A DNA stretch of 64,000 nt from Cryptomeria japonica (taxonomy: Eukaryota; Streptophyta; Pinopsida; Cupressales; Cupressaceae): contig NC_081415.1 of NCBI RefSeq assembly GCF_030272615.1, forward strand, positions 508,743,373 to 508,807,372, written 5' to 3'. This document shows positions 33,484 to 45,668 of the stretch, one piece after another. Each line of letters opens with the position of its first letter. The stretch's first letter is position 1. Made by a program: the position numbers and the translations under genes. The notes beneath the pieces were generated by a model that had not been told where the DNA came from, searched no databases, and saw only the letters and a list, made by a program, of their open reading frames with translations.

Positions 33484-34292
33484 TGAAAGAAAGCCAAAGT
33501 GTGGAATAACACTTCCAAATGCTAAATCTAATAGAAGAGATGATGCAAAAAATTCTTACAAATTTTTAAACTATTGCAGATTAGATAAACACATATTAAA
33601 TCATATTTAAACAAATAAAACCATAATGCCAAGTATATGTGGGAAAACCCTTTCAAGAAAAACCCACACTCCAAAATTCAAACTCAATTGTATTATCAAC
33701 AACACCAACAATTACAATACAATGCATAGAGCCGATGCTATTTAGGAGTAGCTACAACAAAGAATTCGAGAACAATTCGAGCATCATAACAACACCTTAG
33801 CAAATAACCAACTTGTCTTATTACAAAACAACTAATACATCAACACATAAATAGAGCTCAACACAAAGACGTATGCACCCATGGTTTCCAAAATGATCTT
33901 CAATGCCCAAGAAGTAACTTGTGTCACAAACAACACCTTGCAAATCCCATGACATGTTGCACATAGAAACTTTCGAAGCAACAACACCTATCTTTTCCAT
34001 AACGGTCATCTTGACAAATGTAATGTAAGTACAACATAGAAGTTTCCATGACCAAATAGGTGCCTTCTTTACATCACACCACTTGTCAAAAGTGAACTCA
34101 AACCATAAATGGGAAGTATAAAAAAATAACTCTCCATGACACTTCCATTGAACTAGAAACTATCATAGTCACAACATAGAAACCTATGACACTAGGTCCC
34201 TAAACTTTAGGACTTCCAAAGTGGGTGAAAATAAAATAAATAATTAAATAAGCATGTTTGGACTCTAAGGTTGAAACAACTTAATCCCAACA
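33484..34292 (-). mobile_element. 5' LTR of nested copia element
   Basis: An 809-base LTR with the same ends as 28515-29259 (in plus orientation, TGAAAG at the left and CCCAACA at the right). Confidence 0.85.
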
Positions 34293-34757
34293 ATTGCCTC
34301 CTTGACTTTATCATCACCTTCATAGATATTGCAAAGCTTGTCCAAAACTTCTTTTGCAATCTTATTGTACATTATCTTCACAAACTTAGAGTTAGATATG
34401 AAGGGAAATGAGGACATCCCAAAAAATCCATCTAAGATAAGTATGCACATCCAATATCCTATGTTTCTTTATCTTCAAATTCCAACATGTCGATAGACTA
34501 AATAAAATAGCATTCCTAGCTTTTGCATTTATCACACATGCTCTCCTCTCTACCTAATCTCTTAGAGGATTTCTTGGAATCTCATAACCATCTACAATAG
34601 ATTGCCGAACATCAAACCCTAAAACCATGAAATAGGCTTTTGTCCTTACTCTAAAAAATGCATAATTGGATCCATCAAACAAAGGTGCATGCACCGACCC
34701 ATAGGAGACATCAATCCCCAAATAGATGTCTAGGAACCAACCCACATGAAACACCAA
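34293..34757 (-). pseudogene. copia gag, 5' half (outer element)
   Basis: The minus strand reads APLFDGSNYAFFRVRTKAY, VDGYEIPRNP, NAKARNAILFSLS and KEVLDKLCNIYEGDDKVKEA, a clear copia UBN2-type gag N-terminus with two stops and one shift. It continues at 28514 on the other side of the nested element. The sequence upstream of it (above 34757) is the U5 side of an unrelated LTR, so its own 5' LTR is missing. Confidence 0.75.
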
Positions 34758-34789
34758 TACCCTAATACAAGAACTAGGAAATAAATAAA

Positions 34790-36134
34790 ATGAGGAGACA
34801 CTGACCTCAATTCAACAAGTTCATCAAATATGTGTCATGTAGACCTTCAAGGTTGAACTCGACACAAATTGAGTAGATAGCTTGTGGAGATGAGAAAATG
34901 GTTAGAGGAATCAAATGAATACAATATTCATACAAATTTATATAAAATCGTAAAAAAAATGCAAATGAGAACTCTTATACCTTCTTCTCCTCCCTCAGAT
35001 TGAGCCCTTGGTGAATTTAAGGACACACCCCTCCTCAACTTGTTTGGATTGGCTCAAAGGTTGGGTGTGGAATGCTCTCCACTATACAACAACAATGGCT
35101 AGATGGATGGTTGAATGAATGATTGAAATGGCTAAGTATGTGAGGCTAATTTGACTATAGTGGTGATGATTATGGAGTTGATCTTAGGCTTATACTAGCA
35201 GCATGAGATTGCACAAATGATGGATGTGAAATGAAGGGGAGGAGACCCCAATTTATAGATTTGAGAAGAGAGAAATGGAAGACCAAGATTTATTTGGGAT
35301 GAATGGCCAATATTGAAGGAAAGTGATGGAAGGGATTGAGAGGACAAGGTGTGGGTTTCAAGAGATTTTCTATAAAGGCATTTCTTGTCTCCACACACCT
35401 AGAAGTACATAGGGAAGAGATCCCCAAGTATATTAGGATAATAAAAAGGAATTATAAAATTCCTTGGGAGAGGACAAGAGAATTTAAAAATTCTCAAATA
35501 ATCGATTGCATGGGAGAAAGAGAAGAGAAAAGGAATTAAAAATTCCTTGGGAAGTGAGGGAGCATGGGGAAATGGAGAAATTTGAAATCCTTGAAATGAC
35601 CAAAGTTGGTGCATTTAAGGTTTTGGAAGGTGAGAGGGGACAAACCATTTATGGCAAATGGTTGACTTATTCTTAATCATGAGGATTATGAATGTGCAAA
35701 TTATTAAGAGAGGGTTTAAGTGGATTAATGAGAGATTAGAGAGCAAGTGGACAAGTTAGGAGGATTTGACAAGAGCAAAGAGAATGTGTGGAAGAATTAA
35801 AAATTGAAGAATAATGATAAGCATGCTTCTAGAAGGACTAATTAGGCTAAGTGAGGATTAGAAGAAGTGATTTGTAGGAATCACATGACTTAAGTTAATT
35901 AATTGGAATTAATTAACTTAAAGGGATTTAGAAGAATAAAATATTTAAGACTTTAGAGGAATGAATAAATAATTAATTTATTGATAAATCATTTATTAGA
36001 CTATAGTGAATGGATTAATTAAATTAAATTTAATTAATTATAAGAGGAATGGTAATACCATAATTAAATGAATTAACTATGTAAAAAAGATAAATTATTA
36101 AATATTTAATTTAATTAATTTTAGATGTCTACAT
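34790..36134 (-). mobile_element. LTR of a Ty3/gypsy-like element (TGTAGAC family), minus strand
   Basis: In minus sense it starts TGTAGACATC right after a polypurine tract (36135-36149) and has an AATTAA-rich U3 and a TATA box at 35251-35257. It is of the same type as the LTR at 1335-2817 but not a close copy. The U5 end is not precisely placed. Since the polypurine tract is on its right, it is a 3' LTR and the element's interior should lie at higher coordinates, but the matching 5' LTR was not found. Confidence 0.6.
35251..35257 (-). promoter_or_regulatory. TATA box in minus-strand LTR
   Basis: On the minus strand TATAAAT lies about 880 bases into the LTR, the same place as in the LTR at 1335. 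Confidence 0.5.
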
Positions 36135-36149
36135 TTTGCCCCTCTTTTA
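36135..36149 (-). other. polypurine tract
   Basis: On the minus strand AAAGAGGGGCAAAA precedes TGTAGAC exactly as at 1321-1334. Confidence 0.65.
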
Positions 36150-36989
36150 CGCAGTGGCAAAATTGGAGGTGGGTAAAAGACTGAAAGAAGATGCCCCAAT
36201 GTAGAAACATGGGTGGTGCATGCCCCCTCGAGAATTTAACTGGATTTTTTTTTTAAATTTTTGGGAAAATAGCGGATAGAAGAAAAGAGATAAAGAAGAG
36301 AAAATAGAGGGACAAAAAGAATTCGGTAAGAAGAAAAATGGAGAAGGGGAAGAAAAAGGGCAAAGGGGGACCCCATATAAGCCACATGGGGCCGAAGGAG
36401 GGGTCATTGTCACACATCAACCTTGGATATTGAGAGAGACCAAAGCACTTAGGAGAGATGGTCCACATACCATACCATGAGCACTGCACTGAGAGAGTCC
36501 GACGGTACCAGTGACTAGTCGAGTACGACCCACTGGTATGTACTCCAACCTAACTTCATCATTTTGTAGGTTTAGCATTAATTAGGGGTAATTAATAGTG
36601 TAGAAAGGTTGTCAGGGCAAAGACGTTGATCACCAGGTCGACGTCTCCGCAGGAGATTAACGCCTGTGCGGCCGTTCCATGTTCATGCATGCATTCATTG
36701 TCTGCGCAGGCGAAACACTATCTGTGCAGACATCAAATGGTCTACAGAGGGAAAAAAAGTGGGTGCCTCCAGAACAACGTCTTCGTTCTATAGTTCAACG
36801 CACAGAGCATGGTTTCGATGTCTCCGCCGAGAAGGAAAATGAGAGAAAACGGGAATAGAAGAAAAAGAGGAATGGGTTTGGGGGATCATCTAGATGCCCC
36901 AGGGATAGAATAGGCTAGAAAAGAGGGCTAATGAGGTGATCCTGTTGGATGCAAGAGAATCCCAACATTATCACTTATCGGGAGCATTA
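36150..36989. other. non-coding spacer before the PMD pseudogene
   Basis: No protein is recognised. The stretch is purine-rich at 36260-36370 and comparatively GC-rich at 36600-36830, where CTGCGCAGGCG, TGTGCAGAC and GTCTCCGC-like words recur. It could be the leader of the PMD gene or the 3' interior of the minus-strand LTR element. Confidence 0.4.
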
Positions 36990-39900
36990 GCCATCAACAA
37001 TGAGGTTGTTCAAATAGGTGCATGGGGATGAGAAAGCAGTGCTAAGTGCACTAGGACTTGGTTTCATCGGGAGATGGTCACGGATCCAAGCTCACACGGC
37101 TATGATGACAACACTAGTGGAGAGATGGGATAGTTCGACTTGTTTGTTTCATCTGCCTACAGGTGAGGTTAGCATCACACTTCTTGATGTCTAGGGGATC
37201 CTGAAGGTCCCGATCAGAGGCGTGATACCAAAGTATACGTTGGATTATGGGCTAGACTATATGCAGAGCATTTGTGAGTGTGATGATTTTCCCGTGGATA
37301 GGAGGAGGATGCGACTCCAGGATGTGATGCAGATTCAGAGGATTCCTTGCTTGGTTTTGTTTATTTGTAGATTGAGCAGTGAACACATGATGCCGGATTT
37401 GAGTGGGCATGGGTTTTCCATTAGGTGGAGCAGATGTGTCAATTATATGCTTGAGGATAGGGTGGAGTAGGCATTGGGGGGGGGGGGTGTGATGCTCGAC
37501 TAGTTATATCATGATATGCACATTTGTGTATACCAAGGCTATAAAAACCTTGAGACAAGAGTTACTTTTCTACACATCTAGGCATGACAACATATCACCA
37601 TTACACGACCCCTAGGAGTACAAGATTGGAGGTGGTGGTTTCCATATGTAGACAGGTATAGGGGACTATTTCATTATACTTAGGTTGGTGCCCCTTGGTT
37701 TTCAAGGAGGATACTAGATGAGCTCGTAGTTTTTACATGGCAACCATTCAGAGATAGTGAGTGGTGGAGGGAGGATTGACAACTAGAATGGCAGTACAAA
37801 CTAAGTGTTGGCTCTTTTGATGCACTGTACATATTATTGATCAGTATTTTCCACATCACATTATGAGGTAGTTTGGGCTACCAGAAGATATTGTTGGGCA
37901 TGAGTGCACTCATCCGCGTATTACTAGAAAGGCTGCCACATGGGGGGAGGCCATAGGTCCATTTGAGGTGCGGCTAAGCTAGACAACAACAACCACCATT
38001 CCATGGGATGAGAGACTATAGGTTGGTGATGATCTGAGGTACACAAGAGCTTATGCAGCTTGGTGGGATGCACACAGACCAGTTTTGTTGGAATCAATGA
38101 ACACTGAGAGGGGGGGGGGTGAATCAGTGTATTACACTTTACAAACTTATTAAGTTGATCTCTAAACCACATGATGCATATGAATGAAAGAAAAGTGAAA
38201 AAACATAAAGTAAACAACCACACAACCATAACACCAAGATTTTTACATGGAAACCCAGAAAGGAAAAAACCATGGTGGGATTTAAACCCACAATATTATT
38301 ATACTATGTCCAAAAGTATGATAATATTACAAAAGGGGAATGCACTTGCATTCAGGCACATTGCCTAGAGCTCACTACTCAATTACAAAAGGGATACAAC
38401 CTGGAGGAAGGCTTACTGCCTTAAAAACTATTACAAAATCATTACAATGATGAATGAACTGAAGTATAGCATCTAACTATGCCAAAATGCAGTTCTGGTT
38501 AGGCTCATATTATCTTCTACAACTGATTTGCTATTTTGCTCTATTCTTCTACTCTGTCACACACTGGAGCACAAAAATATTCACTCACATTCACCAACCT
38601 TGCACATTCGCTCAAAAAAACTTCCCTTGCACATACCATGCCTCAAAATGACCAACCAAATCAATTTTATATATCTGCACCAACATAAAGAATCATTTAC
38701 CATGTTAGCTTCCAAAAATAGCATAACACGCAACATGAAACCTGTATCATCAAGTCAGCTCAATCCATCCCCAAATCCAAATGTGGACCAAAACACAAAG
38801 ATAATAAGTTTCCCATAAGTCTTCCCAATTACTTGGAACATGAAACTAATCACCAAAATCAACCCTAAGATTCCACAACACACGTTACACAAAAATAGCT
38901 TTTCTCTAACTGAATTACCAGATACCAGACCTTTAATCTTGCTCACAAATCAACATTGGATATCGGGATCATGAAATAATCTGCCCCAACCCTTGAATCA
39001 CCTTCCTTGATCACCGCAACAAAAATTACATCACCAATATCAACATGTGCACCATGATCTCATGCTCTACCGGTTACTAAGTTCCACCTTCCAGACTAAT
39101 GCCTTATGAACAAAATGACTTCCGGTAAGTCAAATCTGTATACACCGTATGTGATTTCCGAACTGAGTTTCCATCAATGACAACCCATAAGCATCTATCA
39201 TGCATCAATATTCACTAGAACAGTGCCTCTTGCCAACAAGTTTGACTTACCATTCCTGGGGTTTTGGGAGATTGCTTCGTTAGTGGATGAGATTGTCAGT
39301 GGGGACGAGGATGGGCCAAGAGAGGGAGATGTTGCAGGAGGAGCCATGGGACAGGGACAGGTGCCTCAAGGAGGATAGAGGAGGAGGGTAGGATAGGTAC
39401 CGGCAATGTTAGTTCCGTTATAGCTTCAAGCACTCATATAGGAGATTGGGGATCCTCGCTAGGAGGAGGTAGTAGAGGGAGTTGAGTCGATGGACATATC
39501 AATTGTGGAGGCTAGACAGGGAGGACATGACTAACAGGCTGGACAGGTACCATAGGCCGACTTTGACTAGGCCATTTCAGAGCGGGACACTGAGAGGGCC
39601 AGGGCACAGATCCTGGAGGACCAGCTGGCCATTGAGAGAGAGGGAAGATCAGGAGAGGGCCTGAGAAAACAACTTGTAGCAAGAGGTAGGCCTACTAAGA
39701 GTAGAGGGGGACTCACTGAGATGGGATGTGGAGGCAACCATCTCAGAGAGGGACATCCTGAGGACAAAGGCAGATGAATCTGAAAGGATGCTTGAGGACG
39801 TGAGGAGTCAGGGAGAAATAGGGAAGCTTAGGGATGAGATGCAGCGCATGGATGATGATCAAGAGACTCTCCAAGCCAAATTGAGTAGAGTTGAGGCAAG

Positions 39901-40105
39901 TGCTACAAGACTCAGGGGGGAGAGGGATGTGGCATGACAATTGTTGGTTCCTATTTTTCAGAGATCATAGGTGCCAGGCATCAGGCAAAGAGGATGGGTC
40001 AAGAGATCTAGTATTATAGGGATCTCTACCACTAGGTCATGCCAATAGATGTAAGGAAGTTAAGTAGTGGAACAACTTCCTACACTAATATTGAGAGGAG
40101 GATAA
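36990..40105 (+). pseudogene. plant mobile domain (PMD) gene, decayed, split by a solo LTR
   Basis: Before the solo LTR the plus strand reads LGFIGRW, LVERWDSSTCLFHLPTGE, ITLLDV-ILKVPIRG, then at the end HHIMR-FGLPEDI, WGEAIGPFEVRL, PWDERL and RAYAAWWDAHRP. This is the characteristic order of the plant mobile domain found in MAIN-like proteins and in some transposons. After the LTR an acidic linker (DEIVSGDEDGPREG) and a coiled-coil region (LEDQLAIEREG at 39620; SERDILRTKADESERMLEDV and EMQRMDDDQETLQAKLSRVE at 39740-39900) follow. Several stops, shifts and a 14-base G run (37479) disrupt it. It may have been carried by a retroelement or a Mutator-like element; the flanking LTR is in the opposite orientation. 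Confidence 0.7.
38086..39238 (-). mobile_element. solo LTR of a copia element
   Basis: 1153 bases bounded by TGTTGG and CCAACA, flanked by a perfect 5-bp duplication AGTTT (38081-38085 and 39239-39243). The G run GAGAGGGGGGGGGGTGAATC near its left end is the U5 signature also seen in the copia LTR at 44178-45597, so this copy is on the minus strand. There is no internal region, so it is a product of LTR-LTR recombination. The PMD reading continues on both sides. Confidence 0.85.
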
Positions 40106-40874
40106 TGTAAAAACTTTTACAGATTGCTATAGCAGTTATAGAATCTTAATAGAAATAGACACAATAACATGCATACCATAACATAGTGATTTACGTGGGG
40201 AAAACCCTTTTGGGAGAAAAACCCCACACTCCAAAAGCAACTCAATATATTATTCAACAATCAATAACATATTACAATATACTTGCAGAGAAATCTCTTC
40301 GCAGGAGTACCACTAGTCAGAGACTTGGAGGTAACTCAATCATCATAACTCTTACACACAACCTCTATCTCACACACCTCATATATAGGAGATACAATAC
40401 AAGAAACCATCAAATGGTATTACAAACCATGGGTTAAAACCACCCAATAAGGTGTAGCCGACCTTATCTCCCTTCTAGATGCCCTATGTCATGTTAAAAC
40501 ACACATCAACACTTGTCCCTCCCTTTTATAGCCCATTTATGTGTCCAATACATTTTATATTTCCTATTTTAGAAGTACAAACTTCTGGAGGCCATAACTT
40601 GAGAACTGTGTGTCCTATTGACGAGTCGTTTGAAGCATCAGAAAGCTCGTGAAGTTCTCAAAATCAAATTTAAACCTTTCATTGAACCCCTCCAAAATGG
40701 AAAATTTAATATCTTCAAAACTAGCTATGATCTTGTGACGTAACTTAACCGAAATACATATCTAGCCAACTAGAATCTTCAGGAAGAATTCCACACCATT
40801 TTGTGCTCTAACAAAACTCACTATAAATAGTAACCTCATGTAAATGCAAGGTTGAGACACCATTTTTCCCAACA
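40106..40874 (-). mobile_element. probable solo LTR, copia
   Basis: It starts TGTAAAAAC and ends CCCAACA and shares the ACGTGGGGAAAACCCTTT and CACACTCCAAAAGC blocks with the copia LTR at 28515-29259. Flanks GATAA and GTAGA do not match, so a target duplication is not supported. No coding interior. Orientation is inferred from the family. Confidence 0.6.
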
Positions 40875-41091
40875 GTAGAGTAGAGGGAAATATCCTATGC
40901 TGGGAGTACTCGGTCACATAGGACACAAAGTGTACAATCAGGAGGCTCAGAAGGCATGATAACACCTCGACCGCCACTAGCATGGCCATCAAGGGGCACG
41001 AGAGACACAAAGAGTGCAATCTAGCACTCATAGATGTATATATGTGACATTTTGACCCTTTGGGGGATATCATTGTACTATAGTCAGACAC

Positions 41092-41093
<2 letters not shown>

Positions 41094-41128
<35 letters not shown>
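41094..41128. repeat. (TA)n microsatellite
   Basis: About 35 bases of uninterrupted TA repeat. Confidence 0.95.
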
Positions 41129-41132
<4 letters not shown>

Positions 41133-43338
41133 TGAGATGCAGTTTTGGTGGTGGTATGCACGTGTACTTTATTATGAACCTTTTTTTTATGGACTTTATT
41201 ATTTATACGTGATGGATGATTATTTAGATTTTATTATGATGATGATACATGTGTTCTAACATGTTTGTGATGTAGGATGGATGGATATGATATGTATGCA
41301 CATGTTTTCTATATGATCTGCCTAACATGCTCTGGATGTAGGATGTCTGTATGTGATTTATTTGATGTGCAACTATATGATATGCAATGCTTATCTATCA
41401 TGTTGTGATTGTGTTTATTCTATAATGTATGCTTGCAGTGCCAATGGATGTTCTACATGTTTTTAGTGTATTTCAAATCAATGTAATTGCCTTTAGTTCA
41501 ACTCATATCTTGCGTATCATGCCTTGATTACATTCGAGTTGAATTCATGATGTGATCTGATGTACATATGATTTGATGGATGCACTATGATATTGTAAAT
41601 ATTAAACTACAACTAAATAGAATGAATTTAATGTGTAATGATGCACCTACATGAAATGAATTGTAATGAATGCAACTATTAATATGACTTAAATGATAAT
41701 GAGTGCTACTATGTGATAATGAAAATGAAATGATAGTGTAATATTAGATGATAATGAACCTAAAATAATAATATGGCTACACAAAATGCTTCTAAAAATT
41801 GAAAATGCAATCTAAATTATTATGCAACTAAATGATAATGATAATGATTTTTTTTTTCTGTAATACGCCAACCATAATACAATGATATGAGACTAAATAG
41901 AAGAAGGGGGAAGATGTGAATAAATTGAGGTCTCCATAATGAAAAAGGGAGGTGGGTGCAATGAAAAATGAAGTGTATGAAAAGGGGAGGATTTGTTGTT
42001 GGGTATATGTGGAGAGAAAACCTAGTTTTTATTTGGCCAAGGATGATCTGCATCATTGATTATAGGAATCAAGATGTCGTGAAAATATGAGGTGTGGACT
42101 AGAATCAAAAACAATAGGTATCCCTTGCACACAGACACGTAAATATCATGATGATGTAGATACGAGATTGTAGGTTCATACAAGAAAAAATCCTCAAAAC
42201 ACGCCATACCACAAAAAACATGCCCTAGTATACACCAACCCAAGACATACCAAGATATAGAATGATCCTGGCAGCCATAGATAGGAGTAGTCATAGGACA
42301 CAAAGATGCATATCAAAGCAATAGATCAAATCATGCAAATGACATGCACATGGCCAACTAACATCTCTTGCAAAGAGTAGGACTAAGGTGGTGGATAGAT
42401 TGTCGGACATGGGAAGGATGCATCCCGATGGGTAAGGGTAACTGATAGGGTTGAATAGGAAATATAGTAGATGGTATGTGTACATGGATGCGGATGTGAG
42501 ACCAACTACAAAGACTTGATTAAGTGCACGTGGATGGGTGTTTGGATGACGTGCAAGTCAAGAAGAAGCTCAGTTTGATGGGATAAGGAAAGCTCAATGG
42601 GATGGGACAAAAGATTAGTGTGATGGGACAAAGGCTCAGTGTGATGGGATGAAAGCTCAATGTGATGGGATGACCCTTATTCATAGTTCAAACAAAAGCT
42701 CATCATCTCGTGAAGGGTGGATGGGGCAAAGCGGCAGGGGGAGTGGAATTTATTAATTGCAGATAATTTCGATATCATTCGAATTCTGTTGTGGATGGGC
42801 GTTGAGGGGAGTGGACTAGAAGATGATGTATTGGAGGAGAAATAATTCCTACATCACTAATGGGATATGGAGGCTGGGCGGGGAAGGGACAAATAGTCAA
42901 AACAAGAACATTCTGCATAGATGCCCATAAAAGGAGTAAACCCATCATATGACTTAAAGGATTTATGGATGTAGAAGTGGGTAGCCTGATGATGGATGTG
43001 GGGATGAATTCATTCTTAACATCGCTAATAAAATATGGATACCGGGCAGGTGGGCAAGAAGAATGGGCTTTGTGGTGTTGGGAAGTGGAATTTGCTCGCG
43101 AACACTACAAAAATGGCAAAACCACGAGGCTTGTGGGGGAGGCTTGGTGGAAGATGAAAATATTTTAAGTCTCAGCCCTAGAAAGCCATTTTTTCAAACA
43201 AGACAATGGATCTAGCTTATTTACCTTGATGCCTAAAACTAGATTTTCACCAAGGTACTTGCCCATAGCACCACAAAGTGGTTTTCACTAATGGACGAAT
43301 TGATTTTTCTTTTACTTTTTGCTTTTTTTTTTGTATTT
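41129..43338. other. no recognised gene
   Basis: AT-rich sequence with many ATGATGAT-like words at 41130-41830 and no credible coding frame. A small repeat array lies at 42557-42690 (separate entry). The stretch lies between the PMD pseudogene and a large LTR element, and could be interior sequence of the minus-strand element whose LTR ends at 36134. Confidence 0.4.
42557..42690. repeat. short tandem repeat, ~20-24-bp unit
   Basis: Five to six copies of a unit like GCTCAATGTGATGGGATGAA, with variation in length. Confidence 0.7.
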
Positions 43339-44177
43339 TGTAGCTTCCTAAAATTGCACCCCTTGCAATTTTGACTACATTTTGGGCCCTCACCTTATCG
43401 ATCTCATCCTCATGCTTGATTGGGACCTGTTTATGCCTCCCCTATGCAACCGGACTTCATTTTTCACCTTGCACCTTGCATGGTCACCTTGATCCTGCCA
43501 AAAAATAGTGGAGGACCAATGTGTGGCATGCTAGGATCCCCTAAAGGGGACCTATCTTGGCCCCTCTCCCTTGGACTTATCTCAAGTGTGAGTGGGAAAT
43601 TCAAATAATCCCCTACGTCAGCCTCTGTCGGAAAATTAAACAATTAACGATTGACAAGTATATAAGGAAGTCTTCCCATCTAATTTTCATAGATCATACA
43701 TTCATGAAGGAGAAATTGGATCTCAAACATTCATGCATTCATCATCAAGCATTCTTCAAGGTTGCATATTCTTCATCTATCCATTGGAGCAACATTACTT
43801 CATTCATTTGAAAGCATGTCTGTGTGTTAGGGTTTTGTCATGTTCATGCCATTTTATACAACATATGTGATTACATCTAAGATGAAAAGCATCATCATCA
43901 TCTATTGTAGATCTGAAGGTATACCTTTCCATCATTTATTTCATGCATTTGTAGTATTTCATTCAAGGTTGATTCCAAACCGGGGTTTGACTTAGGCAAA
44001 CCCCTATTACCAACCCCTTTCTTCTTCTTTCTTTGTGCAGGAAACTGGTGCACAACTCTACTTCTCGAATTAGGTTTTACTCGCAGACATGGAAAAACCC
44101 TTTTTGACGTGCGGAAAGTTAGGAGGATTGATAGGAGGGCGCTCCTATCCGAACACACAGTCCCTACAACTTTTTCC
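43339..44177 (+). mobile_element. 5' LTR of the LARD-like element, end lost
   Basis: It starts TGTAGCTTCC and matches 55666-56490 throughout, including a TATATAAGG promoter box at 43659-43667. The last ~10-15 bases (to GATTTCA in the other copy) and the primer site are lost at the junction with the copia LTR. Confidence 0.85.
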
Positions 44178-45597
44178 TGTTGGCATCTGCATGAAGATTG
44201 CATTAATGAAATGTTAATGTTGTCATTGATGTCAATTATAACCGGTAATGATGTTGTAATAATGTTGTTTTATAACCGGTAGGAAGAACTAGTGAAGGGA
44301 ATTGTAACCGGTAAGTGAGGTTGTGAAGGAAACCGGTATTACTAGAGAAGAAGTGAGATCAACTGGTAAACCCTACCTATTGATATGCTAAACCCTAACC
44401 GATGGAGCTCGTTGAATTGGTTGTATTGTTTTATGATCTAATGGTGAGTGGTAATGATTATGACATGTATGCATGTTGTATGAGAAGAGTTTCAAAAGAT
44501 TTTTGGTGGGTAGAGATAACGGTTTTTATCTTGGGAATGAGCAAGTTCATTGCATGTAATGGAAACCATGTGATGAGTTACAGTGTTCAGTGAAGTGGTG
44601 ATCAAGGAGCGGTCAAGGTTGTCTTGAATGATGTGCAGTGATTTTTATGTAATCCAACGGTCATACTTGAACTGATTTGTTTGTAATCTCTATGAGATGT
44701 TTAGGTTTGTGATGTGTTACCGACCTATTATTTTGTTTATAAGGTCAATGAGTTGTTTTGTTGTAGTGTTGGCAATTTGTGGTTGAGAGTAAGAGAGTGT
44801 GGTTGCCGAACCAGATGATGTATCTGTAGTATGTGTAAAGGCAGATAGGAGCATGAAAAGGATCTGAACAAGAAAATGTAGTTCAATTCAAACAGATCAT
44901 CAAACCCTTGTTGTTCTCTAACAATTACAACAGTCAAATCCCTTAATTGGGTAAGCTCTAACAAGCTTAGTGTTATCTAGATCCTCTAATCAAGTGGTCC
45001 ATTAGCTTGGATTTCAAATCCTCTACCGAGGTTACTCCTAACAAGGTATTTCTTCTAATAGGGCATTATAGTCAATCCCTTAACTGGGTGGTCCCTAACA
45101 AAATCTGTTCTTAACATGACTTTTTGTAAAGCTTTAGCAGGCTTGGCTCCTAACAGGGTGAACTTCAGAAGAGTTCAGAATACTTGTGGGTGATCATCCC
45201 ACCATGGTTTTTCCCATTTGGGTTTCCACGTCAAAAATATTATGTCAAGTGGTGAATGTTTTTGTGGCTATGTTTACTATGGTTAATTTTCTTAACAACT
45301 AAATCCACTTTGATATGATATGATGACCGAAAGCAATCTGAAATATGTTTTAACTATTGTCAGTAAAGTATTTAGATATTTTGGTAAAAGGTTTTGAGAG
45401 TTTCAAAGTTGTTTTACTGTTATTCTGTTATGACAGTCAACCGGTTTACTTGACAGTGATATTGTAATTTGTTAGTTTAGAGTTTTCTTTGAGAGGTTGT
45501 TTTTATTTGGTGAAAAGTTTATTTTAGTTTTCTATCTACCGATTCACCCCCCCCCTCTCAGTAGTTCACCGGATTCTTATTCTTTCATCATACCATC
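44178..45597 (+). mobile_element. 5' LTR of the copia element
   Basis: 1420 bases, starting TGTTGGCATCTGCATGAAG and ending near ACCATCA. It contains repeated ACCGGT words, a block of short AACAGG / AACCGGGT-like repeats around 44940-45140, and a C run (CACCCCCCCCCTCTC) near the end. Confidence 0.85.
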
Positions 45598-45612
45598 AAT
45601 TGTTATCAGAGC
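45598..45612 (+). other. primer-binding site (Met-tRNA type)
   Basis: ATTGTTATCAGAGC follows the LTR, one or two bases off the usual plant copia site. Confidence 0.7.
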
Positions 45613-45668
45613 AATTCAGGTCCTCTAAGGTCTAAGACTAACAGCTTGAGGTAAAGATCTTGAAGAAC

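Larger units (their letters stand above)
28515..34292 (-). mobile_element. Ty1/copia element, nested, decayed
   Basis: It is bounded by LTRs in direct orientation (28515-29259 and 33484-34292), with a polypurine tract next to the left LTR and a Met-tRNA-like primer site next to the right one. Flanks CTTGT (28510-28514) and ATTGC (34293-34297) look like an eroded 5-bp target duplication. Gag, zinc knuckle, protease, integrase, reverse transcriptase and RNase H follow in copia order on the minus strand. It lies inside another copia gag. LTR divergence looks high (about 15% by eye over the first 170 bases). Confidence 0.85.

Noticed and set aside
35195-36489. Short frames on both strands across 35195-36489
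   Set aside because: They fall in the LTR and purine-rich spacer and have biased composition without motifs.
40101-40879. Target duplication for the LTR-like insertion at 40106-40874
   Set aside because: GATAA and GTAGA differ; the insertion is called on its ends and family similarity only.
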